Positions 1 to 5,674 of a stretch of DNA of 5,674 bases are shown here, piece by piece; positions within the stretch are counted from its first letter, which is position 1; each line of letters opens with the position of its first letter. The stretch is from an uncultured bacterium (GTDB lineage: Bacteria; Cyanobacteriota; Vampirovibrionia; Gastranaerophilales; Gastranaerophilaceae). The DNA is taken from the NCBI GenBank assembly GCA_945910925.1, contig CAMDZX010000114.1:1-5674 (forward strand), written 5' to 3'. Below the pieces are notes generated by a model. The model was not told the DNA's origin and did not search any database. It was given only the letters and a program-made list of their open reading frames with translations. The translations under genes and the position numbers were made by a program.

Positions 1-278
1 CCTGCCGCAACACCATACAAACCTACAAACGCATCATTAGCAGATGATTCTGATTCACGGAACCCTGTTTCAAATCCGGCATCAAACCCGCGTTTTTTCA
101 TATCGGTCCAAGTTCTTGGAATGACCATTGCGCCAACATCAACTAGTGTTGCGCCCCAAACAGGCTCATCCGCAAGAAATTTTAACATATTATTCCAACA
201 ACCTTTGAATGCCGGTTTATTATTTCTGACATTCTGTTTATTATTGTTCATATTAAATTGTTGGTTAATTGTATTCAT
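1..278 (-). CDS. FKG-leader protein of unknown function, paralog of the upstream gene (C-terminus outside window)
   Basis: Reading leftward from the ATG at 278-276, 92 codons stay open to the window edge. The start overlaps the previous gene's TAA stop by one base (TAATG), which points to translational coupling; no good Shine-Dalgarno is visible. Residues 1-20 are an Asn/Gln-rich polar leader (MNTINQQFNMNNNK), followed by PAFKG at 22-26. A moderately hydrophobic stretch (about 38-54) ends in IPRT at 53-56, and FRES lies at 73-76. The order and spacing FKG, PR, RES match the neighbouring 581 aa protein (28 and 20 residues here, 30 and 19 there), so the two are homologous; this is seen directly. 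The function is unknown. I associate this N-terminal pattern with Gastranaerophilales hypothetical proteins, which is recollection and not a database result. The gene is cut only by the window edge, not visibly broken. Confidence 0.85.
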   Translation of the reverse strand, partial: MNTINQQFNMNNNKQNVRNNKPAFKGCWNNMLKFLADEPVWGATLVDVGAMVIPRTWTDMKKRGFDAGFETGFRESESSANDAFVGLYGVAA

Positions 279-2023
279 TACTTACTTGTTTCTACTTTCA
301 TTTTAAATTTATCCAACATCGGGAATTTTTGATTCAATCCCCTTGATGTGACAGATACACTCGGAAATGTATCCATCAATCCTGCAACTGACATAGAAGT
401 ATCATCCGGTTTGAAAACTTTATTTTGTGCAGCAGCCAGTCTTACTTTTTCTTCTGCATCGTGTTTTTTGGTTCTTAATCTGGTATATATCGGAACAATC
501 ACACCCAAAATGGCCAAAGATGTTCCGAGATTTGCCATTTGACACTTAGCACGCAGCTTAACTGCTTTTTCAAGTTCTGCTCCAACACCTTTTAACTCAT
601 CCGAAGATTTTAGATGTGTATTCAATACCCAATTCTTGAATTTTGTCAGCATACCTTTATTTTTTGAAGGGTCATAAGTTTTGTTTAATAATTCAACACC
701 TGTTTTCTTTTCTAAGTGTGATGCCATTGCTTTTGCACCATAATCTCCAAGGAAATACATACTTGAGAAGGTAATAATATCTCTTGTATGAGCTTCTTTG
801 AGTTCAGCCTCATCATCCGCAACCGCCATCCTTGATGCAAATGTAACCGCAGAAATAGCTCTTGCCTGATCCATTGTAGGGAATTGATCTTTAAATTGAA
901 CAATATTCTTCAAAGTCTTTGCATTCGGCATTTTCATCATTGACAAAAGTCCGACAGCAAGCATTGAAGATACTGCCCATATCTTGTGTCCTATAAGATT
1001 GTGTTTTTCTTCTTTTATTTGTTCCGGCGTCTTTTTGATATTGTCATCTTTTCCGTAACTTTCGTGAATCGGCGCACCCTTTACACCCGAAATCTTTTCT
1101 GTGATTTTTCGGTTAATATGCTGCATAGACGCTGCAAGCGGTAAAATCACCATCATTCCGAGTATACTTTTTGTTTTTAATAAACGTTTTGAACGCTTTG
1201 TAAAATCAGCAATTTCACCCGGTTTCAAACCTTCTTTTACAATACCTTTTAGTATTTGATGTGTATCTGTCAGAGTTCTTTCAAGTCCCGCTTGCAAACC
1301 TTCCCCGAACTTCACATCCTGTGCAACATGAGTTTTACGAGAAATAGACTTAAATATAGCTTTTATACGTTTTTTAGGAGTTTTCTTAACTAATTCCTCC
1401 GATAATTTTCCATCTTTGTATTTAAAACTTGTTCTTGTCAATTTTTCTGCCGCATCAGACATTTCTTGTTTCGACATAGCCTTATTAAAGGCTACATCCT
1501 TAAATCCGTCTGTTCCTTGTGCCTCATTAAGCATATTATAATTTACCGCATATACTCGGGCATGCTTTTCGTTGTTGAAAATTTGCATACCATCCTTGAA
1601 GGCTTCAGTATTTTCGACATTGTTGTAATGATTTGTAACTTTATTAATAGTATCTGAACTTGCCCAGCAATTAGCCATTTGAGCCTTATCTTTGCCCATA
1701 ATGCTTCTGTTAAACAGCTTTGCAATTCCAAGTGTTATAAAGCCCGGAATTAAACAATTTACGATTAAACCTGATGATTCCCTTCTTAAAGCCTCAAAAC
1801 CTGCAAAAATATTAGTCAGAGATTCCCATATTGAACGCGGTAATATTGCCGTCAATAAATCTATTACGGCAACGTTAATCATAGGTTCTTTTTCGCACTT
1901 CTGGATTAAACCTATAAGTTTACTTCCGCCCTTAAAATTTGGAACATCTTTTCCAACATTACTTCTTGTACGGGCAGTATTGTTTATATTATTCTGTTGA
2001 CTTACACTTAACTGACTAATCAT
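278..2023 (-). CDS. FKG-leader multi-segment membrane-associated protein, unknown function
   Basis: This is a 581 aa protein from the ATG at 2023-2021; an in-frame TTG two codons upstream (2029) would give 583 aa. Neither start has a clear Shine-Dalgarno, so ATG is preferred by codon type. Numbered from the ATG, residues 1-27 are a polar Asn/Ser/Thr-rich leader, followed by PNFKG at 28-32. Hydrophobic segments lie near 49-61, 84-103, 286-300, 347-363, 418-426 and 497-512. Between them are long, lysine-rich soluble stretches, notably about 110-285. No catalytic motif, signal-peptidase site or known domain is recognisable. The N-terminal block (FKG, then LPRS, then RRESS) is shared with the next gene downstream, so this is one of at least two tandem paralogs. 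It may be a membrane or envelope protein, but that is inferred from hydrophobicity only. Hydrophobic helices and the lack of a classical signal peptide leave topology open. Confidence 0.85.
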   Translation of the reverse strand: MISQLSVSQQNNINNTARTRSNVGKDVPNFKGGSKLIGLIQKCEKEPMINVAVIDLLTAILPRSIWESLTNIFAGFEALRRESSGLIVNCLIPGFITLGIAKLFNRSIMGKDKAQMANCWASSDTINKVTNHYNNVENTEAFKDGMQIFNNEKHARVYAVNYNMLNEAQGTDGFKDVAFNKAMSKQEMSDAAEKLTRTSFKYKDGKLSEELVKKTPKKRIKAIFKSISRKTHVAQDVKFGEGLQAGLERTLTDTHQILKGIVKEGLKPGEIADFTKRSKRLLKTKSILGMMVILPLAASMQHINRKITEKISGVKGAPIHESYGKDDNIKKTPEQIKEEKHNLIGHKIWAVSSMLAVGLLSMMKMPNAKTLKNIVQFKDQFPTMDQARAISAVTFASRMAVADDEAELKEAHTRDIITFSSMYFLGDYGAKAMASHLEKKTGVELLNKTYDPSKNKGMLTKFKNWVLNTHLKSSDELKGVGAELEKAVKLRAKCQMANLGTSLAILGVIVPIYTRLRTKKHDAEEKVRLAAAQNKVFKPDDTSMSVAGLMDTFPSVSVTSRGLNQKFPMLDKFKMKVETSK

Positions 2024-2056
2024 ACACAATCTAATTGACTACAAGTTGATATAAAG

Positions 2057-2065
2057 ATTATAACA
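2057..2065 (-). promoter_or_regulatory. Extended -10 promoter of the minus-strand gene pair
   Basis: On the minus strand, TGTTATAAT reads from 2065 to 2057: a perfect TATAAT (2062-2057) preceded by TG one base away, the extended -10 form. No good -35 is present at 16-18 bp (only TTTTAA-like), which extended -10 promoters can tolerate. A run of ten A on the plus strand (2092-2101) would sit around -42 to -51 and could act as an UP element. Predicted transcription start is near 2050, giving a leader of roughly 27 bases before the ATG. Confidence 0.6.
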
Positions 2066-2112
2066 ACTACACTATTTAATTAAAACCTAACAAAAAAAAA
2101 ATTGCGCCTATT

Positions 2113-2128
2113 GTTAGTAAATATTAAC
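2113..2128. repeat. Imperfect 16 bp palindrome
   Basis: GTTAGTAAATATTAAC pairs GTTA with TAAC at its ends and TA with TA inside, with one mismatched pair (2117/2124) and an unpaired AA centre. It could be an operator half-site pair. The AT-rich background makes chance occurrence quite possible. Confidence 0.35.
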
Positions 2129-2133
2129 ATTAT

Positions 2134-2146
2134 ATTAAGACTTAAT
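2134..2146. repeat. Perfect ATTAAG-A-CTTAAT dyad
   Basis: Two perfect 6 bp arms (2134-2139 and 2141-2146) surround a single central A. Arms this close cannot form a normal hairpin, so if it is functional it is more likely a dimeric repressor or activator site. It lies about 85-95 bp upstream of the predicted minus-strand transcription start and about 195 bp upstream of the DUF3326 start codon. Confidence 0.4.
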
Positions 2147-2223
2147 CTGATTGTTTTTTAAATCTATGCTTTATTTTCTTAAAAAAAAGTTGGCAGCTCT
2201 TTATTTCTTGCAGGCATGTAAAA

Positions 2224-2247
2224 AATATTCCAAAATTCAGGAATATT
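2224..2247. repeat. AATATTCC / GGAATATT inverted repeat, 8 bp arms and 8 bp spacer
   Basis: Perfect 8 bp arms at 2224-2231 and 2240-2247 are separated by AAAATTCA. It lies about 95-115 bp upstream of the DUF3326 start codon. There is no following U-run, so it is not an intrinsic terminator. It could be a transcription factor operator or a small hairpin in a long leader. Confidence 0.5.
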
Positions 2248-2339
2248 AACCGAATTAGCTATTGTAAATTATTGTAACAAAACCGTAAATTTTCTTCATA
2301 AAGTGTATGATTTACAACAAATTGAACTAATATTGAGAA

Positions 2340-3290
2340 ATGAAACTGGGAGCATTTATAGTACCAACAGGAATTGGTGCATCAATCGGCGGGTTTGCGG
2401 GAGATGCGAGTTGTTATGCAAGAAAATTCGCACAGAAAGATAAACTTATAGTAAACCCTAATGTTGTCAATGCAGGTTGTTTTTCGGGAATAACAAACAA
2501 TATGATGTATGTTGAAGGCTATTCTCTGGACGAGTTTTTTAAGGGAAACTTATGTCTAAAAGAACGTAGCAACAACAAAATTGGTGTTATTTTTGATAAA
2601 GGAATATCGGAAGGGATACTTAATGTTCATATAAATACAATTAATGCCGTAAGAACTGTATACGGAATTGATATTATAGGCTGGGATATAACCGATGAAA
2701 ATGTCGGGGTAGAATTTTATGTAGCCTCATCAGGAATATCAACAGGACGAATTGCGAATATCGAAACAATTTTACATTCTGCCAAAAGACTAGTTAATAG
2801 AGGTGCAGAAGCAATAGCAATAGTATGCAGATTTGAGGACTATGAATGTGATGATTATTCCAACGGAATTGGTGTCGACCCCGTAGGCGGAGTGGAAGCC
2901 GTTATTTCACATTACATATCTAAGGAATTAAAAATTCCGTGTGCGCACTCTCCGGCGTTTGAGGATATCGAAACAGAGCAACGACTCGTTGATGCAAGAT
3001 GTTCAGCAGAATATATTACACCGACATACCTACCTTGTATTTTGATAGGACTTTCGCAAGCTCCTCAGCTATCTACACAAGGAATATCAGTTAATGACTT
3101 GGATTATTTATTAATGCCATACAACTCAATGGGTTCTATACCTGTATTTGAAGCCGTAAAAAATAATATTCCGATATACGCAATAAAAGAAAACAAAACT
3201 GTCTTGGATGTAACCGCAGAAAAACTCAACATTGAATGTATCAGCGTAGATACATACGATGAGGCTTTTGAACTAATCCACAAATCTTAA
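2340..3290 (+). CDS. DUF3326 family protein, unknown function
   Basis: This 316 aa protein matches, from memory, the DUF3326 family known from cyanobacteria and plants, end to end and at about family length. Recognisable blocks are PTGIGASIGGFAGDA (9-23), PNVVNA (40-45), YVEGYSLDEF (57-66), GVDPVGGVEAVISH (178-191), PCAHSPAF (200-207) and YLPCILIGLSQAPQ (230-243). The start is supported because family members begin with a short strand leading into the PTGIGA block; the ribosome binding site is weak (only GAG at 2335-2337, two bases before the ATG). There is no signal peptide or membrane segment, so it is probably cytosolic. The glycine-rich N-terminus and the invariant-looking Asp, His and Cys (D22, D180, H191, C201, H203, C233) resemble an enzyme active site, but no reaction is known to me. 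It is transcribed divergently from the FKG pair and separated by 49 bp and a promoter from the next gene. Confidence 0.88.
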   Translation: MKLGAFIVPTGIGASIGGFAGDASCYARKFAQKDKLIVNPNVVNAGCFSGITNNMMYVEGYSLDEFFKGNLCLKERSNNKIGVIFDKGISEGILNVHINTINAVRTVYGIDIIGWDITDENVGVEFYVASSGISTGRIANIETILHSAKRLVNRGAEAIAIVCRFEDYECDDYSNGIGVDPVGGVEAVISHYISKELKIPCAHSPAFEDIETEQRLVDARCSAEYITPTYLPCILIGLSQAPQLSTQGISVNDLDYLLMPYNSMGSIPVFEAVKNNIPIYAIKENKTVLDVTAEKLNIECISVDTYDEAFELIHKS

Positions 3291-3293
3291 ATG

Positions 3294-3322
3294 TTGAAAT
3301 GACCGTATGAGTTTTATATAAT
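3294..3322 (+). promoter_or_regulatory. Sigma70-type promoter for DUF475-rlmN-maf-like cluster
   Basis: TTGAAA (3294-3299), exactly 17 bp, then a perfect TATAAT (3317-3322), all inside the 49 bp gap after the DUF3326 stop. Predicted transcription start is about 3329, only ~10 bases before the ATG at 3340 and at the edge of the GAGAGG ribosome binding site. Read-through from the DUF3326 gene is also possible, as no terminator lies between them. Confidence 0.7.
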
Positions 3323-3328
3323 TACCTT

Positions 3329-3334
3329 GAGAGG
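3329..3334 (+). promoter_or_regulatory. Ribosome binding site of the DUF475 gene
   Basis: GAGAGG lies five bases before the ATG at 3340. It fixes this start and falls almost exactly on the predicted transcription start, so a transcript from the 3294-3322 promoter would have a minimal leader. Confidence 0.65.
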
Positions 3335-3339
3335 TTTAA

Positions 3340-4380
3340 ATGAAACATTTTACAGGTTCTTATATTGTTACCGTTATCGGCTTAATCCTTGCCTATTTAT
3401 GGGGTGAACACGTACATGCCGGTACGGGTTTAATGTGTGTATTTATAGCATTTGTGCTCGGTGTATTAGAAGTGAGTCTTTCTTTTGACAATGCAGTTGT
3501 CAACGCAATGAAGCTTGAAACAATGACAAAAGAATGGCAGCACAGGTTTATTACTTGGGGGATTGCGATTGCCGTGTTCGGTATGAGATTTTTATTCCCG
3601 CTTCTTGTCGTTTCGATTTTTGCAAAGCTCAATCTGATAAAAGTCTTGAAAATTGCAGTTTCAAATTCGCAGCTTTATGCGTATTACCTTCATCAGACAC
3701 ATGCCCCAATAGTAACGTTCGGCGGTGCGTTTCTTATAATGCTTTTTATGGGATATTTCTTAAATCCCGACAAAGAACTGGATTGGATTGTTCCTGTTGA
3801 AAAATTTATAAAAAAAGTTCCAAAAAGCAAGGTACTTGATACGCTTATTGCACTTGCTATGGTAGATATTATTCAGATGCTTCAACCTGCACCGATTAGA
3901 ATGAATGTTCTTATTTCGGGAATTGCGGGGATTTTGACTTACTTAACTATTGATACAATATCACAGAAGCTTGAAAATCTTGATGAAAAACGAGAAAAAG
4001 AATGTTGTTCAACAAGTAAATGGTTTAATTGTTCGTGTTTTGTGAGTTTTATGTATCTTGAGCTTATTGATGCATCTTTCTCACTTGACGGAGTTCTTGG
4101 GGCGTTTGCACTTAGCAGCGATATAATTATTATCACAATCGGGCTTGCAATCGGAGCAATGTTTGTCAGGTCATTAACACTTCTTTTGGTAGAAGAAAAA
4201 ACTTTGACAAATTATCCTTACCTTGAGCATGGCGCACATTGGGCTATCGGAGTTCTTGCGGTAATAATGTTTGTTTCAACAATTGTTGAAGTACCTGAGG
4301 TGGTTACGGGTCTTTCGGGACTTGCGTTTATTGTTGCGGCTTTGGTTTCTTCAATTAAAAAGAACAAGGAGTGTTCGTAA
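3340..4380 (+). CDS. DUF475 / TerC-superfamily integral membrane protein
   Basis: This 346 aa polytopic membrane protein matches the DUF475 family over its full length. It has about nine or ten hydrophobic segments, near 6-21, 29-46, 69-93, 123-140, 166-180, 187-203, 233-255, 260-283, 298-316 and 319-337. Two acidic signature repeats are visible, LEVSLSFDNAVVNA (43-56) and ELIDASFSLDGVLGA (241-255). This is the duplicated pattern of the TerC/LysE-like superfamily, where intramembrane Asp and Glu are thought to coordinate a cation. The C-terminal YLEHGAHWAIG (294-304) is also typical. By analogy with TerC proteins, metal (for example Mn2+) export across the cytoplasmic membrane is possible, but no substrate is established for DUF475. 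The loop at 204-232 is charged and carries a cysteine cluster (C222, C223, C231, C233) that I do not recall from proteobacterial members. The stop overlaps the rlmN start by one base. Confidence 0.9.
   Translation: MKHFTGSYIVTVIGLILAYLWGEHVHAGTGLMCVFIAFVLGVLEVSLSFDNAVVNAMKLETMTKEWQHRFITWGIAIAVFGMRFLFPLLVVSIFAKLNLIKVLKIAVSNSQLYAYYLHQTHAPIVTFGGAFLIMLFMGYFLNPDKELDWIVPVEKFIKKVPKSKVLDTLIALAMVDIIQMLQPAPIRMNVLISGIAGILTYLTIDTISQKLENLDEKREKECCSTSKWFNCSCFVSFMYLELIDASFSLDGVLGAFALSSDIIIITIGLAIGAMFVRSLTLLLVEEKTLTNYPYLEHGAHWAIGVLAVIMFVSTIVEVPEVVTGLSGLAFIVAALVSSIKKNKECS
4366..4371 (+). promoter_or_regulatory. rlmN ribosome binding site deciding the start
   Basis: AAGGAG lies eight bases before the ATG at 4380. 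It overlaps the alternative in-frame GTG at 4371, so it can serve only the ATG. It sits inside the last codons of the DUF475 gene, consistent with coupled translation. Confidence 0.8.
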
Positions 4381-5411
4381 TGAAAATATTGTCCGGCATG
4401 TCGTTAGAGGAAATCGAAAAATTAGTTTTAGAGCTTAAGGCTTCAAAATTCAGAGCAAAACAAATACATAACTGGATTTATTTAAAATCTGTTTCATCAA
4501 TTGACGAAATGACAGATTTATCCAAGCAGTTCAGAGAAGAATTTAAGCAGATTGCACAAGTAACAAATACAAAAATCAAAATCAAACAGGTAAGCGCAGA
4601 CGGGACAATAAAATATCTTATTGAATACCCTGATGGAGAATGTGTAGAAACAGTTCTAATGAGGTTTGATAACAGAGCAAATTTGACTGCCTGTGTAAGC
4701 TCTCAAATAGGATGTTCTGTCAATTGTTCATTTTGTGCCACAGGTAAACGTGGTTTTATAAGAAACCTGACGGCAAATGAAATTATTGAACAGGTGCTTA
4801 CAATACAACGAGATACGGGACTTAAAGTTACAAATATTGTATTTATGGGGCAAGGAGAACCGTTGCTTAATCTTGATAATGTTTTAAAGGCATTAGATAT
4901 ATTTAACAATGATTTTCAGATAGGTGCAAGACGTATAACAATTTCTACAAGCGGAATAATCCCTCAGATAAAAAAACTGGCAGAAAAAGAGTTACAATCA
5001 ACTCTTGCAATTTCTTTACACGCATCTAATCATGCCGTCAGAAAACAGATTATGCCTATCGAAAACAAATATCCGATTGATGAACTAATATCCGCATTAA
5101 AAATGTATGTCGAAAAAACAGGACGCAGAATAACAGTTGAATATATTTTGATTAAAGATTTGAATTGTACGATGGAATCTGCAAAAGAATTGGCACATTT
5201 ATTACACGGTTTGAAATGCAACATTAACCTTATACCGTACAATCCAGTTACTAAAACAGATTATGAAAAACCGTCAAATAATGAAATTATGAAGTTTAAA
5301 TATCTTTTAGAGCATTCAGGTAAAAAAGTTACGGTAAGACTTGAGCGTGGTGCCGATATTGATGCGGCATGCGGACAATTGAGCGGAAAAGCCTGCAAGA
5401 AAGAATGTTAG
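4380..5411 (+). CDS. rlmN: 23S rRNA (adenine2503-C2)-methyltransferase RlmN
   Basis: This 343 aa radical SAM enzyme has the usual RlmN length and layout. It methylates C2 of A2503 in the peptidyl-transferase region of 23S rRNA, and in characterised bacteria also A37 of some tRNAs, in the cytosol. The N-terminal helical RNA-binding region (about 1-75) carries FRAKQIHNWIY at 24-34. The 4Fe-4S motif CSVNCSFC places the cluster cysteines at C112, C116 and C119. MGQGEPLLN (156-164) is the SAM-binding GEP motif. The two catalytic cysteines are present: C105 in TACVSSQIGC (E. coli C118 equivalent) and C331 in DIDAACGQL (E. coli C355, the methyl carrier). The enzyme therefore looks complete. The ATG at 4380 is chosen over the GTG at 4371 because of the AAGGAG spacing. 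It overlaps the DUF475 stop by one base. Cfr, the C8-methylating resistance paralog, shares these motifs, but gene context and the overall sequence favour RlmN. Confidence 0.96.
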   Translation: MKILSGMSLEEIEKLVLELKASKFRAKQIHNWIYLKSVSSIDEMTDLSKQFREEFKQIAQVTNTKIKIKQVSADGTIKYLIEYPDGECVETVLMRFDNRANLTACVSSQIGCSVNCSFCATGKRGFIRNLTANEIIEQVLTIQRDTGLKVTNIVFMGQGEPLLNLDNVLKALDIFNNDFQIGARRITISTSGIIPQIKKLAEKELQSTLAISLHASNHAVRKQIMPIENKYPIDELISALKMYVEKTGRRITVEYILIKDLNCTMESAKELAHLLHGLKCNINLIPYNPVTKTDYEKPSNNEIMKFKYLLEHSGKKVTVRLERGADIDAACGQLSGKACKKEC

Positions 5412-5420
5412 AGGTTGAAA

Positions 5421-5674
5421 ATGAATAAAGTTTTTGAAAGAAATATCAATTCACTTAAAAATGAAAGTATTAAGAATTTATTACTTAATCACACTTATAA
5501 AACCCAACCGCTTCTAACCTCAACAAACGGATATAATATGCAATATGAAGGGATTTATCTTCATAGTGAACAAAACCCTATTGCAGAATCAAAAACAATA
5601 TTTCAATCAGCAGGAAACAGTAAGGATTCTATTCATTTAATATACGGATTGGGATTGGGGTATCTTTTTCAACT
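5421..5674 (+). CDS. Maf / MptE-like (DUF115) family protein, N-terminal part
   Basis: The ATG at 5421 follows AGAGG (5410-5414) by six bases and lies 9 bp after the rlmN stop; 84 codons remain open to the window edge. Visible features are a polar helical N-terminus (1-25), then GIYLHSEQNPIAES at 44-57 and HLIYGLGLGYLF at 72-83. The LHS-x-x-x-P-x-x-E pattern followed by a [LI]-x-G-[LF]-G-L-G-Y strand-loop is what I recall from the start of motility-accessory-factor (Maf) proteins. These carry an MptE-like DUF115 domain and are linked to sialic/pseudaminic acid transfer onto flagellin in flagellated bacteria. Only the N-terminal pre-domain is in view, so the assignment is tentative and the sugar-transfer role is inference. 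It is probably co-transcribed with rlmN. Confidence 0.6.
   Translation, partial: MNKVFERNINSLKNESIKNLLLNHTYKTQPLLTSTNGYNMQYEGIYLHSEQNPIAESKTIFQSAGNSKDSIHLIYGLGLGYLFQ

Larger units (their letters stand above)
2030..2339. other. Divergent intergenic region with several inverted repeats, no convincing gene
   Basis: This is 310 bp between divergently transcribed genes, very AT-rich. It holds the minus-strand extended -10 promoter (2065-2057), a ten-A run (2092-2101), and inverted repeats at 2113-2128, 2134-2146 and 2224-2247, listed separately. A heptamer ATTGTAA occurs twice, one helical turn apart (2261-2267 and 2271-2277). The plus-strand promoter for the DUF3326 gene must lie here. The best -10 is TATGAT at 2306-2311, but no matching -35 sits at 16-18 bp, so it is left uncalled. 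The only small reading frame noted (27 codons from 2166) lacks a ribosome binding site. Confidence 0.7.

Noticed and set aside
121..306. 61-codon plus-strand frame over the junction of the two minus-strand genes
   Set aside because: It is antisense to the paralog pair, whose homology and TAATG junction explain this sequence better. The hydrophobic C-terminus comes from the reverse complement of an Asn-rich leader.
1692..2000. 102-codon plus-strand frame opposite the FKG protein gene
   Set aside because: It lies wholly antisense to a long frame whose product has a paralog next door. It has no ribosome binding site, and its translation resembles no family I recognise.
2166..2249. 27-codon reading frame on the plus strand in the intergenic region, encoding a basic, hydrophobic peptide
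   Set aside because: There is no Shine-Dalgarno before the ATG (poly-T and AAATCT only). It overlaps the strongest inverted repeat, and a frame this short is expected by chance.
2261..2277. Direct repeat ATTGTAA twice, 10 bp apart
   Set aside because: Two copies of an AT-rich heptamer in an AT-rich spacer are weak evidence of an operator. Noted in the intergenic entry only.
2306..2311. TATGAT as the -10 of the DUF3326 gene
   Set aside because: It is well placed (about 29-34 bp before the ATG), but no acceptable -35 lies at 16-18 bp and no extended -10 TG is correctly spaced; TTGTAA at 2272-2277 is 28 bp away.
4371..4379. GTG at 4371 as the rlmN start (adds three residues)
   Set aside because: The AAGGAG ribosome site overlaps this GTG, so it cannot direct initiation there; the ATG at 4380 has ideal spacing.
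4380..5411. Cfr-type antibiotic resistance methyltransferase instead of RlmN
   Set aside because: The shared motifs cannot separate the two alone. The chromosomal-looking operon context, matching base composition and overall RlmN-like sequence favour the housekeeping enzyme, and no mobile element is nearby.

Overview
The window is AT-rich bacterial DNA. It reads best as a member of the Melainabacteria / Gastranaerophilales lineage (non-photosynthetic Cyanobacteriota). This is an inference from three things: a DUF3326 protein, a family I know mainly from cyanobacteria and plastid-bearing plants; two 'FKG'-leader membrane-associated proteins of a kind I associate with gut Gastranaerophilales; and the low-GC codon use. 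No rRNA or other marker is present to confirm it.

Left part, minus strand (1-2029). Two genes run leftward and overlap by one base at TAATG. The first encodes a ~581 aa protein of unknown function with several hydrophobic segments. The second starts at 278 and runs off the left edge. Their first ~100 residues share one pattern, so they are tandem paralogs: an Asn/Gln-rich polar leader, a [PA]-x-F-K-G box (exactly PNFKG and PAFKG), a hydrophobic stretch ending in P-R-[ST], then R-E-S about 20 residues later. Their likely promoter is an extended -10 (TGTTATAAT) at 2065-2057 with an A/T tract upstream.

Middle (2030-2339). A 310 bp divergent intergenic region holds no convincing gene. It carries the minus-strand promoter and three inverted repeats that could be protein-binding sites.

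Right part, plus strand (2340-5674). DUF3326 (316 aa, unknown function) comes first. A 49 bp gap follows with a good sigma70-type promoter (TTGAAA, 17 bp, TATAAT), which would start transcription about 10 bases before the next start codon. That promoter leads a tight gene group: a DUF475/TerC-superfamily membrane protein, rlmN (23S rRNA A2503 methyltransferase, overlapping the previous stop by one base), and 9 bp later the first 84 codons of a gene whose product resembles the Maf / MptE-like (DUF115) family. The three do not form an obvious pathway; they look like a co-transcribed housekeeping/accessory cluster. No RNA genes, insertion sequences, CRISPR arrays or clear intrinsic terminators were seen.
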